A DNA stretch of 64,000 nt, taken from positions 992,001-1,056,000 of the forward strand of contig NC_010545.1 of NCBI RefSeq assembly GCF_000069945.1, in the 5' to 3' direction. Position 1 is the first letter of the stretch. Each line of letters begins with the position of its first letter. Made by a program: the position numbers and the translations under genes. Source of the stretch: Corynebacterium urealyticum DSM 7109 (GTDB lineage Bacteria; Actinomycetota; Actinomycetes; Mycobacteriales; Mycobacteriaceae). The notes beneath the pieces were generated by a model. That model was not told where the DNA came from and did no database searches. It was given only the letters and a program-made list of their open reading frames with translations. Below are positions 47,114-55,354 of the stretch, one piece after another.

Positions 47114-48229
47114 ATGGAAGTTAATGCTTTAACCTGGGGCATCACGATTGTGGTGGTGCTCGGATTCTTTGTTTTCGATTTCTTCACTCACGTGCGCACG
47201 CCGCATGAGCCGACGCTGAAGGAATCCGCACTCTGGTCGGCGTTTTACGTTGGCCTGGCGATGGTCTTCGGGGTGTTCCTCTGGTTCACCTGGGGTGAGC
47301 CGGGCAACCCCCACCAGCACGGGCTGGAATTCTTTGCCGGCTACATCACCGAGAAGGCACTCAGCATCGATAACCTGTTCATCTTCTCGCTGATCCTCAC
47401 CACGTTTAAGATCCCACGTAAGTACCAACAGAAGGTGCTGCTCGCCGGCATCCTCATGGCGCTTTTCCTGCGCGGTATTTTTATCTGGCTCGGTGCGGCG
47501 GCGATCGCCCGCTGGTCCGATGTGTTCTACCTCTTCGGCATCTTCCTTCTATGGACCGCCGCGAAGCTGGCCTACGACGAGGTCACCGGCGCCGATGAGA
47601 CTGACCTCAACGACATGAAGATCATCCGGATCCTGCGCAAAGCAGTGCCGGTGACAGACAAGGTTGACTCAGACCGCCTCTTCGTTCGGAAGGACGGTGC
47701 GACCGGCGCCGTCGACGGAAAGAAGAAGTCTTCCGGCAAGGGGCGCCTCGTGGTGACCCCGCTGTTCGTCGCGCTGCTGGCCATCGGCTTCATCGATGTG
47801 CTCTTCGCGCTGGATTCGATCCCCGCGATCTACGGCATCACCAGCGAGCCCTACATCGTCTTCACCGCCAATGCATTGGCCCTGATGGGGCTGCGGCAGC
47901 TGTTCTTCCTGCTGGACGGGCTGCTGGAAAAGCTGGTCTACCTCTCTTACGGGCTGTCCATCATCCTGGCCTTCATCGGCGTGAAGCTGGTGCTGCACGC
48001 GTTGCACGAGAACAACCTGCCGTTTATCAACGGCGGGGGCAACGTCTCCGTCCCGGAGGTTTCCGTAGAGTTCTCCCTGATTTTCATCGTCTTGACGCTG
48101 GTCGTCACGACCGTGCTGAGCCTCACGGTGGGGAAGAAGGCCCAGCAGGATCAGCCTTCGGTGACAGAGGATTCCGAGCCCGAACATGCCGGCGATGCCG
48201 GTTTCGGTAAAGATCCTGCAGGTAGGTAG
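47114..48229 (+). CDS. TerC-family membrane protein, probable manganese exporter
   Basis: 371 residues with about nine membrane helices. Metal-site motifs are EKALSIDNLFIFSLI and FIDVLFALDSIPAIYGIT, with Asp residues in helices as in Alx/MntP-like TerC proteins. A soluble loop with Lys/Ser/Gly lies near residues 175-210. The tail after residue 345 is acidic and polar. GGAGGG before the ATG is part of the riboswitch platform. TerC proteins under yybP-ykoY control relieve Mn stress, which is the inferred role. The old tellurite name is probably not its main function. Confidence 0.88.
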   Translation: MEVNALTWGITIVVVLGFFVFDFFTHVRTPHEPTLKESALWSAFYVGLAMVFGVFLWFTWGEPGNPHQHGLEFFAGYITEKALSIDNLFIFSLILTTFKIPRKYQQKVLLAGILMALFLRGIFIWLGAAAIARWSDVFYLFGIFLLWTAAKLAYDEVTGADETDLNDMKIIRILRKAVPVTDKVDSDRLFVRKDGATGAVDGKKKSSGKGRLVVTPLFVALLAIGFIDVLFALDSIPAIYGITSEPYIVFTANALALMGLRQLFFLLDGLLEKLVYLSYGLSIILAFIGVKLVLHALHENNLPFINGGGNVSVPEVSVEFSLIFIVLTLVVTTVLSLTVGKKAQQDQPSVTEDSEPEHAGDAGFGKDPAGR

Positions 48230-48239
48230 AATTACCAGC

Positions 48240-48854
48240 GTGAAGACAACAGTGGAGCGGAACACGCAACCAGATACGCTGAGCGCATTTGGTCGTTTTG
48301 TGCGTCGCTTTAACGTCCCGAACGTCCTCACGACCATCCGCATCCTGCTGATCCCCATCTTCTTGTGGACGATCGCAGGAACGGGGGCGTGGCAGGATGT
48401 CGACGCCGCACGGGCGGACCGTTGGTGGGCGCTCGTCGTCTTTTTGCTGCTGATGGTGACCGACCAGCTGGACGGTTACCTTGCCCGCAAGTACGAGGTG
48501 ATCACCGACTTCGGTAAGCTCGCTGATCCGATTGCGGACAAGCTACTGATGCTTGCGGCGTTCATCAGCCTGAACCTGCTGGGCGAGCTGTGGTGGACGG
48601 TTACCGCTGTGATCGTCGTTCGCGAGCTCGGCATCACGCTGTGGCGGCTGGTTCTCGCTCGGCGGGGGCTGGTGGTTCCGGCCTCCAAGGGTGGGAAGCT
48701 CAAAACCGTGCTGCAGACGCTTGCCGTCGCGCTGTACATCATGCCGCTGGCAGGTGTGGTCGCCTGGATTGGGCACGGGGTCATGGCCCTGGCTGTCGCG
48801 GTCACCGTGGTGACTGGACTGCAGTACCTGGTGGACTCCCGGAAACAGAACTAG
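48240..48854 (+). CDS. pgsA: CDP-alcohol phosphatidyltransferase (PgsA-like)
   Basis: 204 residues with about five membrane helices and the complete catalytic motif D78-G79-x2-A82-R83-x8-G92-x3-D96-x3-D100. It probably makes phosphatidylglycerol phosphate from CDP-diacylglycerol; a related head-group role cannot be excluded. GTG 48240 is set by a TAGAAT -10 (48227-48232) whose first three bases are the terC stop codon. The gene is thus probably leaderless within an apparent operon. pncC follows after 21 bases. Confidence 0.92.
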   Translation: MKTTVERNTQPDTLSAFGRFVRRFNVPNVLTTIRILLIPIFLWTIAGTGAWQDVDAARADRWWALVVFLLLMVTDQLDGYLARKYEVITDFGKLADPIADKLLMLAAFISLNLLGELWWTVTAVIVVRELGITLWRLVLARRGLVVPASKGGKLKTVLQTLAVALYIMPLAGVVAWIGHGVMALAVAVTVVTGLQYLVDSRKQN

Positions 48855-48875
48855 TCGAGAGGGCTGGGCAGGATC

Positions 48876-49412
48876 GTGGAGCAGGTTGGGGAAGACTCGC
48901 TGGAAGCGCTCCGCGCGCAGGCTGCGGAGCTATCCGCCCAGGTGATCGACACCTGCCGAGAACGAGGCTGGACGCTAGCCACCGCTGAATCCCTCACTGC
49001 GGGGATGCTCGCCGCATGCATCGCCGATACTCCGGGGGCCTCAGCCGTGCTGCGCGGTGGTCTGGTGGTGTACGCGACGGACCTCAAAGCCACGCTGGCG
49101 GGGGTGGACCGGGAGCTGCTGCACAAGCGCGGCCCCGTCGATCCCGCCGTGGCGGTCCAGCTGTCCAAGGGTGCGGCGCAGCGTTGCGGGGCGAGCATTG
49201 GCATCGGGCTGACCGGTGTGGCGGGGCCGGATGGACAGGACGGCCATTCGGTCGGCGAGGTGCATATTGGAATGACGGTACCTGCGGGAGCTGGGGGAAC
49301 GACGGTACGTACCCTGGATCTCGGAACCCGGCCACGCGCCGTGATCCGGCAGCTCGCTGTGAATGGTGCGCTGGAGATGATCCTCGGGATTGCCGGCGAC
49401 GGGAACAAATAG
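48876..49412 (+). CDS. pncC: CinA C-terminal domain protein, NMN amidohydrolase
   Basis: 178 residues, the stand-alone CinA/PncC domain: TLATAESLTAGMLAACIADTPGASAVLRGGLVVYA and IGLTGVAGPDGQDGHSVGEVHIG. The enzyme deamidates nicotinamide mononucleotide to recycle pyridine nucleotides. GTG 48876 has AGGATC upstream. It lies between pgsA and clgR, as in M. tuberculosis (Rv2746c-Rv2745c side). Whether it also acts in DNA damage is unknown. Confidence 0.88.
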   Translation: MEQVGEDSLEALRAQAAELSAQVIDTCRERGWTLATAESLTAGMLAACIADTPGASAVLRGGLVVYATDLKATLAGVDRELLHKRGPVDPAVAVQLSKGAAQRCGASIGIGLTGVAGPDGQDGHSVGEVHIGMTVPAGAGGTTVRTLDLGTRPRAVIRQLAVNGALEMILGIAGDGNK

Positions 49413-49437
49413 TTCGCCAGGATCGTTAGAGGTAGTG

Positions 49438-49875
49438 ATGGTAGAAAATATTTTGCTGCTAGATTCCCCCTCGCGCAGTCCAGAGGCTTCCCGCGGGAGC
49501 GCTCAGCGACCTTATTCCTCGGAGAAGCTGGATGACTTCAGCGCGGAACACGTGTTGGAGCAGAACTGGGATGCGTCCATGCCGATGGCGCCCAGTGACG
49601 AGCCGTTGCTACGAGAAGCTCTCGGTGCGACGCTGCGTGACACGCGTCGACAGACAGGGTTCACCCTCCGCGAGCTTGCCAAGCTCGCCAATGTCAGCCC
49701 CGGTTATCTTTCGGAGCTGGAGCGGGGGCGCAAGGAAGTATCTTCTGAGCTGCTCGCAAGCGTGTGCCACGCCATGGGGATTAGCGTCGCTTCGGCGATC
49801 CTCGAGGCAGCGTCCATGATGACCCTTGATGCGGCAGCAGCTGAACTGGCTTCGTCGATGGCGCGCGTGAACTAA
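49438..49875 (+). CDS. clgR: Transcriptional regulator ClgR
   Basis: 145 residues from ATG 49438 (AGAGGT upstream). A Cro/CI-type HTH (about 60-118) has TLRELAKLANVSPGYLSELERGRKEVSSE, the ClgR recognition region. ClgR activates the Clp protease genes and the envelope stress gene pspA in Actinobacteria, and is itself degraded by Clp. The N-terminal 55 residues are polar and Ser-rich. pspA follows after 107 bases, as expected. Confidence 0.92.
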   Translation: MVENILLLDSPSRSPEASRGSAQRPYSSEKLDDFSAEHVLEQNWDASMPMAPSDEPLLREALGATLRDTRRQTGFTLRELAKLANVSPGYLSELERGRKEVSSELLASVCHAMGISVASAILEAASMMTLDAAAAELASSMARVN

Positions 49876-49882
49876 CCGATAT

Positions 49883-49904
49883 TCGCAGCCCAGATGCTGC
49901 TAAA
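49883..49904 (+). promoter_or_regulatory. Inverted repeat and -10 upstream of pspA
   Basis: GCAGC/GCTGC (49883-49887 and 49894-49898) is followed at once by TAAAAT (49899-49904), a probable pspA -10. The leader would be about 70 nt. No clear ClgR consensus is seen. Confidence 0.35.
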
Positions 49905-49982
49905 ATTAGCGCAGATGAGGCTCGTCTCCCATGGGGCGGGCAAAACTTTTGTCGATAGTTATCCCCAAGGAGTGCAGTCCGC

Positions 49983-50849
49983 ATGGCAAATCCCTTCACT
50001 AAGGCGTGGAAGTACCTCATGGCTCTCTTCGACTCCAAGATTGAAGAGAATGCGGATCCGAAGATCCAGATTGAGCAGGCCATCCAGGAAGCTCAGCGCC
50101 AGCACCAGGCGCTGTCTCAGCAGGCAGCAGCGGTCATCGGTAACCAGCGTCAACTGGAAATGAAGCTCAACCGCCAGCTGGCTGAGGTGGAGAAGCTCCA
50201 GGACAACACGCGCCAGGCGCTGAAGCTCGCGGATGATGCGCAGAGCAACGGTGACGCCGCGAAGGCTGCTGAATATAACAACGCAGCAGAAGCTTTCGCC
50301 GCCCAGCTGGTGACAGCGGAGCAGTCCGTGGAGGACCTCAAGGGCCTTCACGACCAGTCGCTGCAGCAGGCTAACCAGGCGAAGCAGGCCGTTGAGCGCA
50401 ACGCTATGCAGCTGCAGCAGAAGGTGGCCGAGCGGACCAAGCTGCTCAGCCAGCTGGAGCAGGCCAAGATGCAGGAGAAGGTAGCGGAATCTCTGCAGGC
50501 GATGAACCAGTCCGTCTCCGGCTCTTCGCCGAACCTTGACCAGGTGCGGGAGAAGATCGAGGGCCGCTACGCGCGTGCGTTGGGCCAGGCGGAGCTTGCC
50601 CAGAACTCGGTGCAGGGGCGCATGGCGGACATCAACCAGGCCAGCACCCAGCTCGCGGGGCATTCCCGCCTCGAGCAGATCCGCTCGGAGATGCGTAAGG
50701 AGCAGGGCCAGCTCAGCGATTCGCCCCAGAAGTCCATCGACGCCGGTTCCACCGGGGCTGCTGGCGCTGCACAGTCTGCCGACCAGCAGGCACAGCCGAA
50801 TGCGGACGCTGTTGCCGAGCGTATGCGCCAACTGCGCGAAGGGAACTAA
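49983..50849 (+). CDS. pspA: Phage shock protein A (PspA/IM30 family)
   Basis: 288 residues, nearly all helical coiled coil, opening [41 protein letters not shown], the IM30 signature with an amphipathic N-terminal helix. It forms oligomers on stressed inner membranes. AAGGAG lies 9 bases before the ATG. The C-terminal 45 residues are polar and disordered. In mycobacteria Rv2743c and Rv2742c follow. Here the next gene is bioN on the opposite strand. Confidence 0.92.
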   Translation: MANPFTKAWKYLMALFDSKIEENADPKIQIEQAIQEAQRQHQALSQQAAAVIGNQRQLEMKLNRQLAEVEKLQDNTRQALKLADDAQSNGDAAKAAEYNNAAEAFAAQLVTAEQSVEDLKGLHDQSLQQANQAKQAVERNAMQLQQKVAERTKLLSQLEQAKMQEKVAESLQAMNQSVSGSSPNLDQVREKIEGRYARALGQAELAQNSVQGRMADINQASTQLAGHSRLEQIRSEMRKEQGQLSDSPQKSIDAGSTGAAGAAQSADQQAQPNADAVAERMRQLREGN

Positions 50850-50869
50850 GCCTTTCTTCAGCCGGGCGA

Positions 50870-51505
50870 CTAGTCGCCCACCCCGCGCGCCTGCAGCGCC
50901 TCGCCGACTTCCCGGCCGCGAAGCAACGTGCGGATCACCAGGGGGATCCCCAAGGCCCGGGCGGAGAACTTTCCGCCTCGGGCCTGTTGTGCTTCTACCA
51001 CCTCATTGATGGTGCGCAGCTGGAGGGGGATCATGTGGATCGTCAGGCTGATTGCCAGGGAAATCTTGTCCACTGGCAGACCGACGGCAGCTGCCGGGGC
51101 GAGCGCCCGCTCCACGGCTCGTTGGAGGTCGGAGACCTTGGTGGTCATCGTCAACATGATTGCGACGGAGACCGAGGCCCAGAGCACCAGGAAACGCACC
51201 AGGGCCTCATCCAGCCCGCTGCGCCACCACGTCAATGCGCCGAAGGCGAGCAGAATGATGAGAACCGGGGTGAGCTGGCGCACTGCGGTGCGCCAGGGGA
51301 TTCTTGCCAGTGCGTAGGCGATCACCGCTGCCACCACACAACCCGCGCCAGCCTCTAACGTCTTCGCGAAAATTGCAGCGAGCACGAGAAAGGCAATGAG
51401 CCCCGTCAGTTTCACACCGGCGGGCAGCCTATGGATGAGCGATCCCGTCGGGATGTAGAGAACCGGGGCAGCCGTGTTGATGCGGGGCAGTCTCACAGCA
51501 TGCAC
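50870..51505 (-). CDS. bioN: Energy-coupling factor transmembrane protein BioN
   Basis: 211 residues with four or five membrane helices and the EcfT contact motifs ALGIPLVIRTLL and RGREVGEALQARGVG near the C-terminus. It links the ATPase to the biotin-binding BioY. It overlaps bioM by 13 bases and is last in the bioYMN operon. Confidence 0.88.
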   Translation of the reverse strand: MHAVRLPRINTAAPVLYIPTGSLIHRLPAGVKLTGLIAFLVLAAIFAKTLEAGAGCVVAAVIAYALARIPWRTAVRQLTPVLIILLAFGALTWWRSGLDEALVRFLVLWASVSVAIMLTMTTKVSDLQRAVERALAPAAAVGLPVDKISLAISLTIHMIPLQLRTINEVVEAQQARGGKFSARALGIPLVIRTLLRGREVGEALQARGVGD

Positions 51506-52200
51506 GTCCGGTAGTCCGAGAGCACAGTAGTGACAGAACCACCGTCGGCACTATCAGCCCGGATACGGCCCTCGTCGATCCAGATGACCCTATCGAAACC
51601 CTCGAAAAGCTCTAGATCATGCGAGACCACGATCAGCTGTTGCTCCAAGGCAGCGAGAGTGCGAGCGATACGTTGGCGGTTGCGCAGGTCGAGCAGTGTG
51701 GTTGGCTCGTCGGCGATGATGAGGTGCGGGCGCATCACGAGGATCGATGCCAACCCCAGGAGTTGTTTTTCTCCACCGGAAAGGGTGTGGGGTGACTGGT
51801 TTTCCTTGCCCGCCAGCCCCAACTGGTCGAGGATCTCGCCCACTGCCGCGCGCTTGTCCTGGCGGCTCAGCTTCTTGCCCCGTAGAGAGAACCCGACGTC
51901 CTCGGCGACGGTAGGCATGATGATCTGGTTATCCGCGTTGGAAAACAGGAAGCCCACCTGGCGGCGGATCTCGCCGGCGCGCTTCGCCGTGGAGAGCCCA
52001 TCGACGGTGACTTCGCCTTCGTCGGGAATGTTGAGCCCGTTAATGCACCGCACCAGTGAGGACTTCCCGGAGCCGTTGGCGCCGATGATGCCGATGCGGT
52101 GCTCAGAGAGGTGGAGGTTGATCGAATCAAGAATCGGCGGGGCATCGGGAGAGCGGCCGATACCCCGCAACGTGAGGTCACGGAACTCGATGAGTGGCAT
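51493..52200 (-). CDS. bioM: Energy-coupling factor ATPase BioM
   Basis: 235 residues with Walker A GANGSGKSS (40-48), signature LSGGEKQLLGLA and Walker B LIIADEPTTLLD. A single-ATPase ECF transporter with BioY and BioN. It begins 15 bases after bioY. The N-terminus is short and the protein has no membrane helix. Confidence 0.92.
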   Translation of the reverse strand: MPLIEFRDLTLRGIGRSPDAPPILDSINLHLSEHRIGIIGANGSGKSSLVRCINGLNIPDEGEVTVDGLSTAKRAGEIRRQVGFLFSNADNQIIMPTVAEDVGFSLRGKKLSRQDKRAAVGEILDQLGLAGKENQSPHTLSGGEKQLLGLASILVMRPHLIIADEPTTLLDLRNRQRIARTLAALEQQLIVVSHDLELFEGFDRVIWIDEGRIRADSADGGSVTTVLSDYRTCML

Positions 52201-52215
52201 GGGCTGAGGGGAAAA

Positions 52216-52818
52216 CTAGTTGCGAGAACGCAGGTTGGCGGCCGGAACCAGATGAGGCACTGCGCGGAAGACACCGAAGGCGATGACCGCCGCGGCGATG
52301 CACTTAATCAGATCGGGCAGGATAAACGGCGTGTTAGACACCAGGGCGCCCGGGAAATCCAGGCCCAGCCGGAACATCAGGCCGACGGAGCCGAAGAGGT
52401 ACATCACGGCCACGCCGAGCACACCAGCAAGAGTCAGCCCAACGATGGAAGCCCAGCTCTGGCCGGGCTGGGCAGCGCGGTTTTGGCGGCCAAGGATTGT
52501 CTGAGAGATTGCACCGACGATGAAGGCTGCGAAAATATAGCCCACGATATAGCCGATGCTCGGGCCGGAAATCGCGGAAATCGTGGGGCTCCAGCCAGCG
52601 AGGTTGGGCACGCCCACGAGGCCGACGCCGACGAAAAGACTGATGGATAGCCCACCACGGAGGCAGCCGAGAATCATGGCGGTGAGGATAACGCCCATGT
52701 TCTGGAGAACGATCGGCACACCGGTGAAGCCGACTGGAATGGATACGGCGCCGAGCGCGATGGTCAGGGCGGCAAATGCGACGATCGCGCCGAGATCGCG
52801 GACATTGAGAGTTTTCAT
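52216..52818 (-). CDS. bioY: Biotin transporter substrate-binding subunit BioY
   Basis: 200 residues from ATG 52818, with six membrane helices and the BioY blocks VPIVLQNMGVILTAMILGCLRGGLS and VGLVGVPNLAGW. It captures biotin for BioMN. An ATG at 52848 would lie over the operator and is rejected. It is first in bioYMN and divergent from DUF3046, with a strong palindrome between. Corynebacteria commonly need external biotin, which fits. Confidence 0.93.
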   Translation of the reverse strand: MKTLNVRDLGAIVAFAALTIALGAVSIPVGFTGVPIVLQNMGVILTAMILGCLRGGLSISLFVGVGLVGVPNLAGWSPTISAISGPSIGYIVGYIFAAFIVGAISQTILGRQNRAAQPGQSWASIVGLTLAGVLGVAVMYLFGSVGLMFRLGLDFPGALVSNTPFILPDLIKCIAAAVIAFGVFRAVPHLVPAANLRSRN

Positions 52819-52840
52819 CGATGGACATATTAACAAGTCA

Positions 52841-52867
52841 TTGAACAAAACTTCCCGTTTTGTTCAA
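52841..52867. promoter_or_regulatory. 27-bp palindromic operator between bioY and DUF3046
   Basis: Perfect 11-bp arms TTGAACAAAAC (52841-52851) and GTTTTGTTCAA (52857-52867) around TTCCC. It overlaps the likely -35 of the DUF3046 promoter and lies just upstream of a bioY TAATAT -10 on the minus strand. A biotin regulator (BioQ or BirA type) is the best guess. Confidence 0.75.
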
Positions 52868-52891
52868 CTATTTTTGTGCTAGCGTCCGGGC

Positions 52892-53098
52892 ATGAGAAGA
52901 ACCGAGTTTGACCGGCTTATCGCGGGCGAGTTTGGCGCCACCTACGGTGGCTGGATCGTGGAAAGCCACGTCTTGTCCAGGCTTGGCAGGACTGCCGAAG
53001 AGGCGATCGAGGCAGGCGAAGAGCCACGAAATGTGTGGTGGGAGCTCTGCCGCGACTTTGAAATTCCCGAAGAGCGGATGCTCGGGGAGGATGACTGA
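52892..53098 (+). CDS. DUF3046 small protein
   Basis: 68 residues (MRRTEFDRLIAGEFG...VWWELCRDFEIPEERMLG), the DUF3046 family found just upstream of recA in Actinobacteria (Rv2738c in M. tuberculosis). Its function is unknown. A TAGCGT -10 ends 6 nt before the ATG, so the message is probably leaderless. Its -35 overlaps the bioY palindrome, which may link it to biotin supply. Confidence 0.85.
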   Translation: MRRTEFDRLIAGEFGATYGGWIVESHVLSRLGRTAEEAIEAGEEPRNVWWELCRDFEIPEERMLGEDD

Positions 53099-53508
53099 AG
53101 CATCCTGGGGGGGGCTAGATTGTTGCCACATTTGCGTTGTTAGCACGCGGGATGAGGGGGCGGGGAGCCCGGGAAAGATCGTGGCGTGCCGTTCGGATAA
53201 ATCGAACAAAGGTTCGTGTAATCTGGGGCGAGGTAATGGGTGGCGCGATGTGTGTCTGCCCAGTGTCCTATAACTAAACCCCAACAACGTGCCAGTACTT
53301 CATGCTCCTGTGGATAGCCACGATCGCTGCCCACAGCGAGTCCAGGTGGACGAGACGATGTCCGCTGCGGGTGATAGAACTAGCCCCAAGCGGAAGGCGC
53401 GAGCTTTCGTCCCAGCCACGCGGATGCGCGGCGAGGTGACGCCACGTTGGCGGCTTGAATTTATAAAGACCAGAACGAAAATACAGACGCGAAAACAAGG
53501 AGAGTGTC
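53099..53508 (+). other. recA upstream region without a gene
   Basis: This 410-base stretch holds an 8-G run near 53106, the LexA box (53202-53217), a possible -10 (TAATCT, near 53219), a second TATAAC hexamer (53269-53274) and a long leader. No coding region is supported. The recA ribosome site AAGGAG ends 7 bases before the ATG. Confidence 0.7.
53191..53217 (+). promoter_or_regulatory. LexA (SOS) box with an extra half-site
   Basis: TCGAAC-AAAG-GTTCGT (53202-53217) is one base off the corynebacterial LexA consensus TCGAAC-N4-GTTCGA. A third half-site GTTCG at 53191-53195 faces the first arm. It lies about 290 bases upstream of recA. Confidence 0.8.
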
Positions 53509-54624
53509 ATGGCACCAAAGAAGAAGGCCACCACGGCGGCACAGAAGGATCGATCCAAGGCTCTCGATCTGGCAATGGCCCAGATCGAGAAGGATTTCGG
53601 TAAGGGGGCGATCATGCGTCTGGGCGATGAAAATCGCCCACCCATTAGCGCAATCCCGTCGGGCAATATCGCCATCAATGTTGCTCTGGGTATTGGAGGG
53701 TTCCCGCGTGGCCGTGTCGTAGAGATTTACGGGCCAGAGTCCTCGGGTAAGACCACCGTCGCGCTGCACGCCATTGCTGAAGCCCAGAAGGGCGGCGGCA
53801 TTGCAGCCTTCATTGATGCCGAGCACGCGCTCGACCCGGAGTACGCCAAGGCGCTGGGCGTGGATACGGATGCGCTATTGGTCTCCCAGCCGGATACGGG
53901 TGAACAGGCCCTCGAGATTGCGGACATGCTGGTGCGCTCTGGCGCGATCGATATGGTCGTCATTGACTCCGTTGCAGCGCTGACCCCCAAGGCGGAGATC
54001 GACGGCGAAATGGGAGACTCTCACGTGGGTCTCCAGGCTCGACTGATGAGCCAGGCCCTTCGCAAGATGACCAGCGCGCTGTACCAGACCGGTACGACTG
54101 CGATCTTTATTAACCAGCTGCGTGAGAAGATCGGCGTGATGTTCGGCTCCCCGGAGACGACCACCGGCGGTAAGGCCCTGAAGTTCTACGCCTCCGTTCG
54201 CTGCGACATCCGCCGCATCCAGGCGTTGAAGGATGGCCAGGATGTGGTGGGTAACCGCACCCGCTTGAAGATCGTCAAGAATAAGGTCTCGCCGCCGTTC
54301 AAAATCGCCGAGTTCGACATCCTCTACGGTGAGGGAATCTCCCGAGAGGGCTCGATCCTCGACCTCGGCGTGGACGCCGGGATTATTAAGAAGTCGGGAT
54401 CTTGGTTCACCTATGAGGGCGAACAGCTCGGTCAGGGCAAGGAAAAGGCTCGAGACTTCCTGAAGTCGAACCCCGAGCTGGCCGAACAGCTGGATGACCG
54501 CATCATGCAGGAGCTCAAGGTTGGCCCCTACGCCAAGGCGAAGGACGAGCCGATCGCCGATGAGGATCAGCCAATCGACGTGGTGCCCAATTTTGATGAC
54601 CAAGACGTCGAGCCGCAGAACTAG
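53509..54624 (+). CDS. recA: Recombinase RecA
   Basis: 371 residues. Walker A is GPESSGKT (75-82), with Walker [19 protein letters not shown] and the L2 loop region [17 protein letters not shown]. No intein interrupts it, unlike M. tuberculosis RecA. The C-terminal tail is acidic. It drives strand exchange and SOS induction. A LexA box lies far upstream. recX starts 8 bases after the stop. Confidence 0.97.
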   Translation: MAPKKKATTAAQKDRSKALDLAMAQIEKDFGKGAIMRLGDENRPPISAIPSGNIAINVALGIGGFPRGRVVEIYGPESSGKTTVALHAIAEAQKGGGIAAFIDAEHALDPEYAKALGVDTDALLVSQPDTGEQALEIADMLVRSGAIDMVVIDSVAALTPKAEIDGEMGDSHVGLQARLMSQALRKMTSALYQTGTTAIFINQLREKIGVMFGSPETTTGGKALKFYASVRCDIRRIQALKDGQDVVGNRTRLKIVKNKVSPPFKIAEFDILYGEGISREGSILDLGVDAGIIKKSGSWFTYEGEQLGQGKEKARDFLKSNPELAEQLDDRIMQELKVGPYAKAKDEPIADEDQPIDVVPNFDDQDVEPQN

Positions 54625-54632
54625 GCCCTGCC

Positions 54633-55274
54633 GTGACTAAAGGCAACACAGCCGACCACGTGACAACGGCCGGGGATACTCCGGATAACCGGGAACAAAA
54701 GATCGCCGCGCTGCGGCAGGCAATTGAATCCTGGACGCAGGGGAGCGGTAGCCAGCTCATCGATCGAGAGAAGGAGGAGGCTCTCGCCCCGGTGATCAAC
54801 CGGGCGCAAAGCCTCATTAACCACCGTCCGCGCTCTGTGGCGGAGCTCGAGGAGCGGCTGCTTAAACAGGATTATGCTCCGGAACTCGTCAGGGAAGTCG
54901 TCGACCGCTGCCAGCGCAACGGCATGCTTAATGACGGCGAGTTCGCGCGGCTCTGGGTCGAGCAAAGAAGCAGGAACCAAAAGAAATCTGTCGCTGTGCT
55001 GCGCCGTGAGCTCCGGGACAAGGGGGTCGCCGAGCGCCACATCGACGCCGCTGTGGAACTCGTCGATGCGGAAGATCAGGACGCGATTATGCGTGGCCTG
55101 ATCGATAAGAAGGCCGCGAGCATCCGTGCTGTGCCTGCTGACCGCGCGGAATACAATAAATTCCTCAAGCGAGTGGTAGGGGTCGCTGCCCGCCGCGGTT
55201 TTCCCGCGGGGACCAGCCTGGCATACGCCCGTGAGGCGCTGGACCAGCAGCTCGCAGAGCTTAAATCTGGTTAG
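54633..55274 (+). CDS. recX: RecA regulator RecX
   Basis: 213 residues of tandem three-helix repeats with the RecX motif [52 protein letters not shown] order. It limits RecA filament growth. GTG 54633 lies 8 bases after recA with no clear ribosome site, so coupled translation is likely. The N-terminal 45 residues are polar and extra. miaB follows, not the gluABCD glutamate transporter known downstream of recX in C. glutamicum. Confidence 0.9.
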   Translation: MTKGNTADHVTTAGDTPDNREQKIAALRQAIESWTQGSGSQLIDREKEEALAPVINRAQSLINHRPRSVAELEERLLKQDYAPELVREVVDRCQRNGMLNDGEFARLWVEQRSRNQKKSVAVLRRELRDKGVAERHIDAAVELVDAEDQDAIMRGLIDKKAASIRAVPADRAEYNKFLKRVVGVAARRGFPAGTSLAYAREALDQQLAELKSG

Positions 55275-55354
55275 CCTGGGGGCCGGTGTGCCGGGCTGTG
55301 GCGGGCGTGACACGGTTCGTGTTCACTCTCGCCCTGGGGGTAGGATCTGCACAC

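Noticed and set aside
49876..49982. ClgR consensus site before pspA
   Set aside because: No convincing match to the known ClgR motif was found by eye; only a short GCAGC/GCTGC repeat is present.
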